Below, piece after piece: positions 1-7,147 of a stretch of DNA of 64,000 nt. This DNA comes from Candidatus Aminicenantota bacterium (GTDB taxonomy: Bacteria > Acidobacteriota > Aminicenantia > Aminicenantales > UBA8522). The number at the start of each line of letters is the position of its first letter. The stretch's first letter is position 1. The stretch is taken from assembly GCA_017886205.1 (NCBI GenBank), contig JAFNEO010000031.1, positions 1-64,000 on the forward strand. Reading direction: 5' to 3'. The notes under the pieces are model-generated. The model had not been told where the DNA came from, ran no database searches, and saw only the letters and a program-made list of their open reading frames with translations. The position numbers and the translations under genes were made by a program.

Positions 1-209
1 TATACAGAGGATAGAGGAGAGGGGGCTGAAAACGATTCTCTTGATTTAAAGTATAATCAGGATTATACTAATCACGATTAGACTCTATCCGTATCGGGAA
101 GGCGCTATCCTCGTCCACGGCGACAAGCAGCTCTAATTCTGCCGCTGTCCCCATTTTATTCAGGCCTGTACAAACGAGTATTTAAGATCGGCGCCCGGTC
201 AATAGGCAG

Positions 210-420
210 TCAGGGCCCCAGATATCCCATTAAAACGTCGAGGTGATGGAGGAAGAAGTCCCGTCCCTTCGTGTATGTCCGGCACAGCATCGCGCCGAGC
301 TGCATGGCGAAGCCGGATTCAAGGCTTTGACCGGCCGGCGAGAATATTCCGGATGACCGTTTCGTCGAAGACGCCCCCTGGGGGAGAGAGGCGGAAGATC
401 AACTCAGTCACGGTTTGCAT
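210..420 (-). pseudogene. Remnant of an AbiE-type toxin-antitoxin locus
   Basis: Read from an ATG at 420, the first 33 codons (TELIFRLSPPGGVF near the start) resemble the N-terminal winged helix of AbiEi-type antitoxin regulators, then hit a stop. In another frame the rest reads LCRTYTKGRDFF, which resembles the conserved KGRDxYD tail of AbiEii nucleotidyltransferases. I infer an internal deletion plus frameshift that joined the head of one gene to the tail of the next. No intact protein is encoded. The match is from memory of the families and is short, so confidence is low. Outside this remnant I see no gene in bases 1-564. Confidence 0.35.
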
Positions 421-510
421 CGTGCTCTTAGGTTACATTATTCGTAACCTCGTTGCAAGAGCTAAAAATTCGCATTTCCGGCCGGTTCCAGACATAGGGT
501 AATTTTTTTC

Positions 511-540
511 TTGACTATTTCCTTCTAAAAGAGCTATTAT
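511..540 (+). promoter_or_regulatory. Sigma-70-type promoter of the first toxin-antitoxin pair
   Basis: TTGACT (511-516) and TATTAT (535-540) are separated by 18 bases. The start codon at 565 follows, with a GGAGGC ribosome site at 553-558. Confidence 0.6.
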
Positions 541-564
541 AATAGCAATATTGGAGGCACGGCC

Positions 565-822
565 ATGAGGGTAGCAAATACGGTCGATCTGAAAAATAAA
601 ACGAATGAACTTTTAAGAGAAGTCATGCAAGGCAAGCCCTTGATCATCACTTATCGGGGAAAACCAGCGGCCTCTCTTCTTCCCCTCACAGAAGAAGATC
701 TTGAGGACTTCATCATAGAACACAGTCCGACCATAAGACGAAAGATTGCCGCTGCCGAGAAAGACCTTAAAGCCGGCAAGGTGATTTCTCTTGTTGAATA
801 TCTATCTGCTTCAGAAAAATAA
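565..822 (+). CDS. Phd/YefM-type antitoxin
   Basis: An 85-residue protein with the Phd/YefM layout. Its N-terminal DNA-binding part reads VDLKNKTNELLREVMQGKPL, followed by IITYRGKPAASLLPL, the usual strand pair of the family. The acidic, helical C-terminus is where such antitoxins wrap the toxin. It should neutralise the downstream RelE-like toxin and repress the shared promoter at 511-540. The ATG at 565 has a good GGAGGC site 6 bases upstream. The stop is two bases before the toxin start, so translation is probably coupled. Family assignment is solid; the partner is inferred from adjacency. Confidence 0.8.
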   Translation: MRVANTVDLKNKTNELLREVMQGKPLIITYRGKPAASLLPLTEEDLEDFIIEHSPTIRRKIAAAEKDLKAGKVISLVEYLSASEK

Positions 823-824
823 TT

Positions 825-1112
825 TTGAGACGCTTCAGCGTTCAGTTAACTCAATCAGCGGCTGATGACCTGAATCGTATTCCAGATGAGCTTCGAGCGA
901 AAATCCTCTCCGCTATCCAGAGCCTTTGCTCAAATCGGTTTTTATCGAGAGGAAATATTAAAAAGCTCAAGGGATTTAAAGCCCCTCTCTACAGACTCCG
1001 CTCCGGAGACTTCAGAATTATCTATCAAATTAAGGATCCAGTTGTGACCGTCATGAGGATTATCGACCGCAAAGAGCTCGAAAGAATTCTTAAGAGACTA
1101 AAGCTGGGGTAA
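825..1112 (+). CDS. RelE/ParE-family toxin
   Basis: A 95-residue RelE/ParE fold protein. The segments LKGFKAPLYRLRSGDFRIIYQIKD and VMRIIDRKEL are the typical core strands and basic patch of ribosome-dependent mRNA interferases. It starts with TTG at 825 right after the antitoxin stop. No ATG lies in frame nearby and no separate ribosome site is visible, so expression probably depends on coupling to the antitoxin. RelE and ParE members cannot be told apart by eye, so the target (ribosome-bound mRNA or gyrase) is uncertain, though RelE is more likely because of the basic YRLRSGDFR segment. Confidence 0.8.
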   Translation: MRRFSVQLTQSAADDLNRIPDELRAKILSAIQSLCSNRFLSRGNIKKLKGFKAPLYRLRSGDFRIIYQIKDPVVTVMRIIDRKELERILKRLKLG

Positions 1113-1271
1113 GGATGAAAGATGGCCACGGCTCCCTGCCAGTTTGAATTTGATTCAAAAGCTATCCTGTTTAAACTCAGGTCATGAAAGCGAGCGAAAT
1201 AAAGAACATAATGCTGGATGCCGACCTGGAAGCAATCGGGCTTTCATAATATTTGCCTTGTTTTAATGAAA

Positions 1272-1360
1272 TCCGGAGACACTAACCCTAATTCTCTTAA
1301 ATCTGGGGACACTTGCCGTAGTTCTTTTAAATTAAGGTTGGTGTCCCCGGAATTTCCCGC
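1272..1360. repeat. REP-like palindromic repeat, copy 1
   Basis: The left arm (1275-1293, GGAGACACTAACCCTAATT) and right arm (1330-1348, AATTAAGGTTGGTGTCCCC) are nearly perfect inverted complements. A partial GGGGACACTT lies in the loop. A second copy is at 4785-4888. Such GGGGACAC palindromes resemble REP or BIME elements mobilised by REP-associated transposases; no such gene is present here. The surrounding gap, 1113-1485, has no other supportable gene, only a 21-codon ORF at 1184-1249 that I do not recognise. Confidence 0.7.
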
Positions 1361-1485
1361 GTCCTTAAAGGCCAAGACACGGGCATTAAGACGGTGTTTT
1401 ATTCAAGAGTTGCCCTCTCTGCTAAAGGCGGACAAGAGCGAATCCGGGCGCTCTCGACTTTACAGATGAGTAAAATCGTCTTATA

Positions 1486-1674
1486 GTGATTTCACTATTG
1501 GCCGTCGAATGCAAGTCGGGCGAAAAAGCCCCCAATCCAGCCTTGTTTTATTTCAAGGAGAGGATCAATATACCGAGACTCTATCAGGTTCATACGGGGA
1601 CCCGGGACTACGAGAAGGCTGGCGTCCGGGTCCTGCCTTTTCCCACCTTCTGCAAAGAAGAGTCCATGCCCTGA
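1486..1674 (+). pseudogene. C-terminal fragment of an AAA ATPase / DUF4143 protein
   Basis: The 62 codons contain VECKSGEKAPNPALFYFKER, then IPRLYQVHTGTRDYEKAGVRVLPF. This is the characteristic C-terminal nuclease-like end of DUF4143 ATPases, in which an EVKS/ECKS motif is followed by FxxR and a final VLPxxxF. The full family protein has about 380-420 residues with an N-terminal AAA domain, which is absent here; the REP-like repeat lies just upstream. I read it as a leftover of a deleted gene rather than a functional small protein. Confidence 0.6.
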
Positions 1675-1717
1675 GGAAACAGAATGAAAATAGGGGAGGC
1701 CTATCGGGCAGATCGAT

Positions 1718-1745
1718 TTGACAAATTTACCCTATAGTTTACAAT
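1718..1745 (+). promoter_or_regulatory. Sigma-70-type promoter
   Basis: TTGACA (1718-1723) and TACAAT (1740-1745) are 16 bases apart. The ArsR-like start codon at 1756 is only about 10 bases downstream of the -10 box, which implies a leaderless or nearly leaderless transcript. Confidence 0.55.
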
Positions 1746-1755
1746 TATCGAAAGC

Positions 1756-1899
1756 ATGAAACAAATATATGAACTTCATGCTGATATCTGCAAAACACTG
1801 GCTAATCCCAAGCGGCTCGAAATAATCAATTGGCTTCGTGAAGGAGAGCGTTCAGCGGCAGAGCTATCGTTTTTAGGACTCTTTTTTTTAAGGAGCTAA
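1756..1899 (+). pseudogene. Truncated ArsR-family regulator
   Basis: The 47 codons begin MKQIYELHADICKTLANPKR and continue LEIINWLREGERSAAEL. This is the N-terminal part of ArsR/SmtB winged-helix repressors up to the start of the recognition helix. It then reads FLGLFFLRS and stops; the usual length is about 95-110 residues. The recognition helix and wing are missing, so DNA binding is unlikely. Its last codons overlap the ribosome site of the downstream haem protein, so it may now act only as a translated leader. Confidence 0.6.
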
Positions 1900-1904
1900 A
1901 GAAT

Positions 1905-2516
1905 ATGAAAGTGAAAACCCGCATGATAGTTTTAGTGGCCATTGGAATGGGGCCATTCCTTTATCAGCGGTCCTTTTCCTATCCTCCGGGGGTAGGAATC
2001 ACGGGGAAAGCTAAGAATTGCCTCGTCTGTCATGCTAACAATGGCCCGTGGCAGGACGAGGGGAATACCATCATCGACATTCTGGACAGCGAGACCAAAA
2101 ATTCGCTCCGCCAACCTGACGGCAGTTTCTTGATTGAGGTACCGAGGAGACAAACCAAGTCCGTGCTGACCGTCATCGGCCGCGCCAAAGGGGATAAAGC
2201 CGAATCACCATACAGAAATGCCTGGATATACGTGGATCCCAAGCGGATTGAAACAGACTCTTTATCCAAATTTGCCCAAGGCTGGAGCACGAATCTGCCC
2301 CTGTCCTGCCGCCTGGTAGGGGATAATTTGGAAGGGTTTGAGGGGGCGAAAATCACTGTCCTTCCCATGACCATCATGCCTGGAGATGATGCCCGGGATG
2401 CGGAACTCGAGCTGCAGGTCATGTTAACCAAGGGCGAATCCATAAAAGGAAAGCCCAAGCAGGGGATGGTGGGGAATTATCTTGTGCGGCCGGTTCGACT
2501 GAAAGTATTGGGGTAA
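1905..2516 (+). CDS. Exported protein with one c-type haem motif
   Basis: A 203-residue protein with an N-terminal signal peptide (VLVAIGMGPFLYQRSFS) and one CxxCH haem-attachment site, CLVCHANNGPW, at about residues 39-43. The rest has no recognised electron-transfer domain. It has a beta-rich look (SVLTVIGRAKGDK, WIYVDPKRIETDS), as in an Ig-like or cupredoxin-like domain. It is probably periplasmic, with haem attached after Sec export. RBS AAGGAGC lies just upstream of the ATG. The truncated ArsR-like ORF in front suggests it was once part of a regulated operon, as is seen with redox and sulfur genes. The specific function is unknown. Confidence 0.6.
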   Translation: MKVKTRMIVLVAIGMGPFLYQRSFSYPPGVGITGKAKNCLVCHANNGPWQDEGNTIIDILDSETKNSLRQPDGSFLIEVPRRQTKSVLTVIGRAKGDKAESPYRNAWIYVDPKRIETDSLSKFAQGWSTNLPLSCRLVGDNLEGFEGAKITVLPMTIMPGDDARDAELELQVMLTKGESIKGKPKQGMVGNYLVRPVRLKVLG

Positions 2517-2614
2517 CTTTTTCCCGGTCCTCTAACCCCCGCCTCTTTGATCAAGCCCAGGTATTTTGTCCTATACTTGTAGTCTGCATTGATCTCCTGG
2601 ACGTGGGCGCTGAC

Positions 2615-2643
2615 TTGACAACAAGAACTGAAACAAGTAGACT
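2615..2643 (+). promoter_or_regulatory. Sigma-70-type promoter of the second toxin-antitoxin pair
   Basis: TTGACA (2615-2620) and TAGACT (2638-2643) are exactly 17 bases apart. The promoter lies downstream of a possible earlier start at 2603, so it supports the ATG at 2663 as the true antitoxin start. Confidence 0.65.
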
Positions 2644-2662
2644 AATTTCAGGAGATTGGAGT

Positions 2663-2905
2663 ATGCCTACGACAACCGTAAGAATTCCTGAGGACCAGAG
2701 AGACGCCCTCAAAATCATTGCCAGTGTTGAGAAAAGGAACATCAAGGAAATACTCTCAGAGCTCATAGAAGAATATTTAGAAAGACACCAAGAGACTCTT
2801 GAGATTCTTTCTCGACCCGACTGGATTGATGCCATCCAACAGGGATTAAAAGCTTCAGAAAAAGGCGAGATTGTTAAGTGGCGCAAAAAGACATCTGGGA
2901 AATAG
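2663..2905 (+). CDS. Ribbon-helix-helix antitoxin
   Basis: From the ATG at 2663 the 80-residue product begins MPTTTVRIPEDQRDALKIIA, the beta-strand plus helix of CopG/ribbon-helix-helix repressors. A helical tail (ELIEEYLERHQETLEIL) ends in a basic stretch. It should bind the promoter as a dimer and neutralise the overlapping RelE-like toxin. A GGAG-like ribosome site precedes the start. An upstream in-frame ATG at 2603 was rejected because the promoter lies between the two. The gene overlaps the toxin by 28 bases. Confidence 0.75.
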   Translation: MPTTTVRIPEDQRDALKIIASVEKRNIKEILSELIEEYLERHQETLEILSRPDWIDAIQQGLKASEKGEIVKWRKKTSGK

Positions 2906-3153
2906 TCCTTACGAAACCGGCGAAAAGAGTCTATGATAAAGCGTCCAGGGATATCCAGCAAAGACTTGACGGTTGTTTTGAAGATTTGGAAAAGAACCCG
3001 ATATATGGGAATAAAATTAAACCTCTTACAGGACAGTTAAAAGGACTTATTCGATACAGGGTTGGGGACTGGCGGCTGATCTATCGGCTCTTCAAAGAGA
3101 AAAAGACCGTTGAAATCGTGGCCATACTTCCAAGAGGGGATGCGTATAGATAG
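2878..3153 (+). CDS. RelE/ParE-family toxin
   Basis: A 91-residue RelE-family protein. The core LTGQLKGLIRYRVGDWRLIY followed by EIVAILPRGDAYR matches the conserved LxGxxxxxYRxRxGdyRxiY signature, with a basic catalytic patch and a C-terminal aromatic. It starts with GTG at 2878 inside the antitoxin gene, a 28-base overlap, so synthesis is probably translationally coupled. This module is unrelated in its antitoxin to the Phd/RelE pair at 565-1112, which makes cross-neutralisation unlikely. Confidence 0.8.
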   Translation: MAQKDIWEIVLTKPAKRVYDKASRDIQQRLDGCFEDLEKNPIYGNKIKPLTGQLKGLIRYRVGDWRLIYRLFKEKKTVEIVAILPRGDAYR

Positions 3154-3284
3154 CCATCGCCCGCTTATAGAACCGTCCCCGTTTTTAAACGCTTTTTCAC
3201 AAAAAGTTTACAAAATCATAACAACTTAAGTTCGCGGATGTTATATTCCTAGGATGAAAGCGAATCAAAGCAAGGAGAACGCTC

Positions 3285-4760
3285 ATGAAGAAATGGATGT
3301 TTGCGGAAGGCAAGAACAGCCTTGTGATCCTGGTCGTTTTAGCTTTCGTCTTGCTTCTTCCCGGCGCTTCTCCGGCCAAAGAACGGCCCGGCGCGATGCT
3401 CAGACTTGAGAAAGAGGACGGCCGGATTGTCAGAGGCGAGCTCCTCGAAGTCCAAGGGGAATCCCTCATTATCTTGGATCATGCGGGTCTGGAAAAATCG
3501 AGCTATAGGATTGAGGAACTCAGAAGGATCGTCATCGAGAAGAAATCGGGGCTCCTCAAAGGGCTGGGCCTCGGTCTCCTGATCGGCGGGGGCGGAGGAG
3601 CGGCTATTGGGTTGATAAGCGGGGACGACAAACAGGGCTTTTTTGCCTTTACGGCCGGCGATAAGGCCATTCTCGGAGGCATTGCCTTCGGGTTGCTTGG
3701 TGGTTTGTCAGGGGCGGTCCTGGGAGCGCTCAGCGGTGCCGATGAAGCGATCGACGTTCGAGCCTTGTCCGACACCGAGAAAAAGAAGGCATTGGATATG
3801 CTGGCGGCTAAAGCCCGTTTTCCCGCGAAGCTCAAGGCCGAAAAAAAGGTCCAGGCTGAGGCCGGAGAGCAAGGAGCCCGGAAGGAGGCTGAGCCGGCCG
3901 GGGATCCAGGCCGGTTGTCTATTGCCGCCGGCGTGCAGGCGGAAAAGCCCTCGACTTCCCCGAAGCATTCCAGGTTTCATATTTCGCTGAACAGCGGCTA
4001 TATTGCGGCCGGCGGGATCCAGGTGTTCAAGAACGTCATTGAGGAAGCCGGCTTTGCTGCCGATGAAGTCTATTCGGCAGGGTTCTTTTCGAGTACGGGC
4101 GGGACGAGGGATTACCCCAGGGCAACAAAGAATCCAGTTTTCTATCTCAAAGACGTCCGCATCGAATATTCTGTCACTCGCTCTTTTTCGATCGGAATAT
4201 CGTATTCGCCGCTTGGCGTCTATCAGGTGGCGGGACGGACCGTTATTCCTGAGCGGGACTATCGCCCCTACTTTGAGGTCGAAAGCTATCTCAACGGCAA
4301 GTACACCGCCAACCTCTATTTCCTCTCCCTGTCTTACGCGTTCCTTCATGAGAGTTTCTTGCGGAGATTCAACGCCAAGGTGGGAGTCGGGGCAGGCCTA
4401 TGCCGATTAACGGGCAGCTTCATGACCTCACTCTATGAGCTGACGACCGAGGCCGATGAGCGAGATCCCCTCAAAAGGATCGACCGGGTTGATTTTCGTC
4501 AGAACGGCTTATGCCTCGTCGCATTTGCAGAGATCAACCATTTTTTTGGCCGGACCTTCTCCCTGGGCATCAGTGCCGACTATAAATATGTTCCGGGCCG
4601 GACTCCTCAGTTTCAACTGCAAGCTCCCTTCTGGTGCTATCCCGCAGAGCCCGGCCAGGGTGGAGAGATGACCCATGACAGCATCGTGGCCTCTGCTGCG
4701 TCCCGAAAGTTCAATGCGGGCGGATGGGGAGTCGGCTTGAACTTCGGAATTCATTTATAA
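3285..4760 (+). CDS. Exported glycine-zipper / beta-barrel-like protein
   Basis: A 491-residue protein. A signal peptide (LVILVVLAFVLLLPGASPA) is followed by a small beta domain (LEKEDGRIVRGELLEV...). Two glycine-rich hydrophobic segments near residues 88-150 (GLLIGGGGGAAIGL, GGLSGAVLGALSG) resemble glycine zippers. After a charged linker, roughly 230 residues of alternating aromatic strands (HISLNSGYIAAGG, FSIGISYSPLG, ANLYFLSLSYAF) end in GVGLNFGIHL, typical of an outer-membrane barrel. I infer an outer-membrane protein with a periplasmic N-terminal module. The function is not known. The ATG at 3285 has an AAGGAG site 7 bases upstream. Confidence 0.6.
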   Translation: MKKWMFAEGKNSLVILVVLAFVLLLPGASPAKERPGAMLRLEKEDGRIVRGELLEVQGESLIILDHAGLEKSSYRIEELRRIVIEKKSGLLKGLGLGLLIGGGGGAAIGLISGDDKQGFFAFTAGDKAILGGIAFGLLGGLSGAVLGALSGADEAIDVRALSDTEKKKALDMLAAKARFPAKLKAEKKVQAEAGEQGARKEAEPAGDPGRLSIAAGVQAEKPSTSPKHSRFHISLNSGYIAAGGIQVFKNVIEEAGFAADEVYSAGFFSSTGGTRDYPRATKNPVFYLKDVRIEYSVTRSFSIGISYSPLGVYQVAGRTVIPERDYRPYFEVESYLNGKYTANLYFLSLSYAFLHESFLRRFNAKVGVGAGLCRLTGSFMTSLYELTTEADERDPLKRIDRVDFRQNGLCLVAFAEINHFFGRTFSLGISADYKYVPGRTPQFQLQAPFWCYPAEPGQGGEMTHDSIVASAASRKFNAGGWGVGLNFGIHL

Positions 4761-4784
4761 GAATTCAGCACGAAATCTGGGGAA

Positions 4785-4888
4785 ATCTGGGGACACTAAC
4801 CCTAATTCTCTTAAATCTAGGGACACTTACCGTAGTCCTTTTAAATTAAGGTTGGTGTCCCCGGAATTTCCCCCGGAATTTCCCGCGG
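4785..4888. repeat. REP-like palindromic repeat, copy 2
   Basis: The left arm begins GGGGACACTAACCCTAATT (4789-4807) and the right arm ends at GGTTGGTGTCCCC (to 4862), followed by a duplicated CCGGAATTTCCC. It matches the repeat at 1272-1360 over nearly its whole length, including the internal GGGACACTT. Confidence 0.7.
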
Positions 4889-4922
4889 CATGAGGGTGGA
4901 CCCGGATCAGGGGGGCAGATCA

Positions 4923-4952
4923 TTGACATCGCCGCGCGGCCGGCGATATATT
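4923..4952 (+). promoter_or_regulatory. Sigma-70-type promoter
   Basis: TTGACA (4923-4928), an 18-base GC-rich spacer, then TATATT (4947-4952). The 15 bases GCGGCCGGCGATATA at the spacer/-10 junction recur exactly in the promoter at 23372-23400. It would drive the small membrane protein at 5040. Confidence 0.6.
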
Positions 4953-5039
4953 ACCGACATGGTGACGAGGGGAGATTCATCGCCCGGAGCGGGAATTCGC
5001 CACGTCGCGGAAAAAGGAAATTTTTAAAAGGAGGAAAGG

Positions 5040-5369
5040 ATGGAATCAAAAATGCGGGTTGACAGCTACACAAAATTTATTCTCACCGTCATTGCCCTTT
5101 GCCTTGTTTTTATTTGCCTTCAAAAGGTTAGTTTATTTCCCATGCTCTATGGCGCTACACCTGATATTATTGATGTCCGAATTAAAGCGATTGAACGGCT
5201 ACCCGGACAAAATTGGGATCCTGTGTTGATTGGCATTATTGATAAATTACCCGTTGAAGTGGTGAATACGGCGGCGATTCCAGTGCAAGTAAAAAATTCT
5301 CTTCTGCCAGTGGACGTGAAGAATGTCGACGTAAAATCAAGTCTGAAGCCGATAGAAGTGAAGAAATAA
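5040..5369 (+). CDS. Small membrane-anchored or secreted protein
   Basis: 109 residues. One N-terminal hydrophobic helix (FILTVIALCLVFICLQ) acts as signal anchor. The C-terminal half is low-complexity and repeats a PVEV/PVQV/PVDV-N unit (KLPVEVVNTAAIPVQVKNSL, LPVDVKNVDVKSSL). Similar small proteins with VEVVNT-type repeats occur in many genomes without known function. AAGGAGGAAAGG precedes the ATG and is an unusually strong ribosome site. No operon partner. Confidence 0.6.
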   Translation: MESKMRVDSYTKFILTVIALCLVFICLQKVSLFPMLYGATPDIIDVRIKAIERLPGQNWDPVLIGIIDKLPVEVVNTAAIPVQVKNSLLPVDVKNVDVKSSLKPIEVKK

Positions 5370-5412
5370 AGGACCGTCCCCATGCTTGAAGCCTGATGAA
5401 GGCGAGCACGAT

Positions 5413-5850
5413 CTATTGTATCTTCAAGATAGCCTTAGCTTTCTCAAGAAGCCTTTCGGCCGCTTGGATGACATCCAAAGCCCCGCTCTCCGAAAATTTA
5501 AGGCCGTAATCAGCCTCCTGTCTCAGATACATGCCGTGTTCAAATTCCTGAATGAGCGAGCGTTCAATTTCCCCTGCGTATAGATCTCGTAGAGCAACCA
5601 ATAGTGCGTAGTGGCTCTTTTCTCTGTACCCCTTGGCGAATAATAGAGCCCTTGCGCTGTGGAACATGGAATAATAACCTTGTATGGTCGCCCATTTGAA
5701 TTTCTTGCTGGCGATGGATTCCCTTGCGTCTTTTAGGTCCGACTTTGCCGCGGCCATTTCCTCGAGCACCAGTTTTTTGTCGGGTTTAATCCTCATGAGC
5801 TTGCGCTCTTCGAGCAACTTCTGAAGCGCCAGGCTCAGGCTGTTTCCCAC
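5413..5850 (-). CDS. HEPN-domain protein, toxin of a MNT/HEPN pair
   Basis: 145 residues, all-helical. The segment WATIQGYYSMFHSARALLFAKGY is the hallmark of HEPN proteins, and REKSH (R76, H80) supplies a compact version of the RNase motif (RxxxH rather than the usual Rx4-6H). In known MNT/HEPN systems the HEPN protein is an RNase toxin that the nucleotidyltransferase modifies or sequesters. The gene begins 16 bases inside the end of the MNT gene, so the two are translationally coupled and share the promoter near 6400. Confidence 0.75.
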   Translation of the reverse strand: MGNSLSLALQKLLEERKLMRIKPDKKLVLEEMAAAKSDLKDARESIASKKFKWATIQGYYSMFHSARALLFAKGYREKSHYALLVALRDLYAGEIERSLIQEFEHGMYLRQEADYGLKFSESGALDVIQAAERLLEKAKAILKIQ

Positions 5851-6377
5851 AACACAATCCCTCTGTCTATTCTTTCAAAGAACGGCTCATCCTCTTTTTT
5901 CAGTTTTATGAACTCGCCCATGGTCAGGATGAGCGGAGCTATTTTCTTTTCGCTTTTCTGGTTGAAACGGCTCACGTTTTCTCTTGCCGCTGTCTTCTCG
6001 GCCGCAAGGATGAGGATGTCGATGTCGCTCTCGCCCACGTCGGTGCCCTCCGCGCAGCTTCCGAAGAGGATGATTTTCCTGGCCTGTTCCTTGAGGTCGT
6101 TGACGAATGTCCTCAGTGCCCATACGTTTCTGAGGATCTTCATCTGCTTCACGAACGGGTCCGCAGCGCTTAGCCTGTAGAAAACCATGCGGCCCTTCTC
6201 GGTTCTTTCTAAAAGCGCGAGCGATGCGAGCTGACGCAGGATTCTGTTTGCAGATCCCTTGCTTATCTTAACGATTCGCAGGACCTCCCGCTCATGGAAT
6301 TCGGCTGCGGGATTGGCCAAGAATAACTCGAGCACCTTCATGACCGTAGGCGTGATAAAGTCTAATTTTTGGGGCAT
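5835..6377 (-). CDS. MNT-type nucleotidyltransferase with winged-helix domain
   Basis: 180 residues in two parts. Residues 1-75 form a winged-helix domain (EVLRIVKISKGSANRILRQL). Residues 95-180 form a minimal nucleotidyltransferase with the active-site motif GSCAEG (106-111) followed by SDID (117-120). The fusion suggests that the antitoxin enzyme is also the transcriptional regulator of the pair. A long palindrome overlaps its own -10 box. It is the first gene of the MNT/HEPN module. The ATG at 6377 sits 7-8 bases from the palindrome. Confidence 0.78.
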   Translation of the reverse strand: MPQKLDFITPTVMKVLELFLANPAAEFHEREVLRIVKISKGSANRILRQLASLALLERTEKGRMVFYRLSAADPFVKQMKILRNVWALRTFVNDLKEQARKIILFGSCAEGTDVGESDIDILILAAEKTAARENVSRFNQKSEKKIAPLILTMGEFIKLKKEDEPFFERIDRGIVLWETA

Positions 6378-6383
6378 ATGCTC

Positions 6384-6428
6384 AATTAATTATACCGAGA
6401 GTATAAATAATTGACCGTTGTTTGTCAA
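6384..6428 (-). promoter_or_regulatory. Promoter and palindromic operator of the MNT/HEPN pair
   Basis: On the minus strand TTGACA (6428-6423), a 17-base spacer and TATACT (6405-6400) form a promoter. A palindrome with 12-base arms, one mismatch and a 5-base centre spans 6384-6412 and covers the -10 box. I infer autorepression by the winged-helix domain of the MNT protein. Confidence 0.6.
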
Positions 6429-6449
6429 GGAAAATAGGACCGCCTTTTT

Positions 6450-6845
6450 TTAGGAGGGGATGATCTTGACGTAGACCTGGCGGCGGCGGGGGCCGTCGAA
6501 CTCACAGAAAAAAACTCCCTGCCAGGTGCCCAGGACGAGCCGGCCTTCCTCGATCGGAATGGTGATCGACGCCCCCACCAGGCTCGACTTGACGTGGGCC
6601 GGCGAGTTGCCCTCCGCGTGCGCGTAGGGGAGCGAGTCGGGGACCGCTTTGCGGAGCGTCATCAGGATGTCCTGCCTGACCGTCGGGTCGGCGTTCTCGT
6701 TGATGGTCACGGCCGCCGTCGTGTGCGGCACGTAGATGACGCAGACCCCCGACTTGAGATTCGACTTTCTCACCTCTTCCTCGACCTGGCTCGTGATATC
6801 CACGAAGACTTCTCTGGACCCGGTTTCCACCTCGAATCTTTTCAT
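6450..6845 (-). CDS. yjbQ: YjbQ-family protein (UPF0047)
   Basis: 131 residues, full length for the family. The conserved residues are visible: [17 protein letters not shown] (H41) and [18 protein letters not shown] (H76, H84), followed by [15 protein letters not shown]. YjbQ proteins form trimers with a metal or phosphate-binding histidine cluster. A weak thiamine-phosphate synthase activity is reported for the E. coli member, but the true role is unsettled. It is a single gene here, convergent with nothing nearby and divergent from nrdD. Confidence 0.85.
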   Translation of the reverse strand: MKRFEVETGSREVFVDITSQVEEEVRKSNLKSGVCVIYVPHTTAAVTINENADPTVRQDILMTLRKAVPDSLPYAHAEGNSPAHVKSSLVGASITIPIEEGRLVLGTWQGVFFCEFDGPRRRQVYVKIIPS

Positions 6846-6936
6846 TCCTGACCTCTCGTTACGTCTCGTTTATTTTGATACAATCGGGGCAAGTATTGCA
6901 ATAATAGAACGGGATATTTTTCTTTTTCCCTTATCA

Positions 6937-6976
6937 CCCTCTCCTGCACCCTCCCCCGTCGAGGGGGAGGGATTGG
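6937..6976. repeat. GC-rich hairpin repeat
   Basis: CCCTCCCCC and GGGGGAGGG arms around GTCGA (about 6949-6971) form a strong hairpin. A similar C-rich hairpin pair lies at 35752-35841. It occupies the 302-base gap before nrdD together with the nrd promoter. Confidence 0.45.
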
Positions 6977-7001
6977 AAGAAAAAAAAGTTAAAAATCACC
7001 C

Positions 7002-7030
7002 TTGACAAGCCTATTTGAGAGGAGTAAATT
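7002..7030 (+). promoter_or_regulatory. Promoter of the nrdD operon
   Basis: TTGACA (7002-7007) and TAAATT (7025-7030) are 17 bases apart, just upstream of two NrdR-box-like sites. Confidence 0.6.
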
Positions 7031-7041
7031 CAGACCGAAAA

Positions 7042-7089
7042 CTACAATATTTTGTAGATTGGGCCGGCAAGACACACTAAATATCGCAC
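7042..7089 (+). promoter_or_regulatory. Two NrdR-box-like operators
   Basis: Site 1, CTACAATATTTTGTAG (7042-7057), is a near-perfect palindrome that matches the NrdR consensus acaCWATATATWGtgt at 9 of the 10 core positions. Site 2 (7074-7089, core CTAAATATCG) matches 8 of 10. Their equivalent bases are 32 apart, about three helical turns, as in known tandem NrdR boxes. They lie between the promoter and the nrdD start, so binding of NrdR-dATP would block transcription. No nrdR gene is in the window. Confidence 0.6.
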
Positions 7090-7147
7090 TCATAATGTCG
7101 GCTATTTAACCGGTTTCCGCTGTTTCTAGGGAGGAAGGAGGCGCGCG

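Noticed and set aside
275-502. 75-codon ORF on the plus strand
   Set aside because: Overlaps the AbiE-like remnant in the opposite direction, has no ribosome site and no recognisable domain.
2603-2662. Upstream extension of the RHH antitoxin to 2603
   Set aside because: A good promoter lies between this ATG and the one at 2663.
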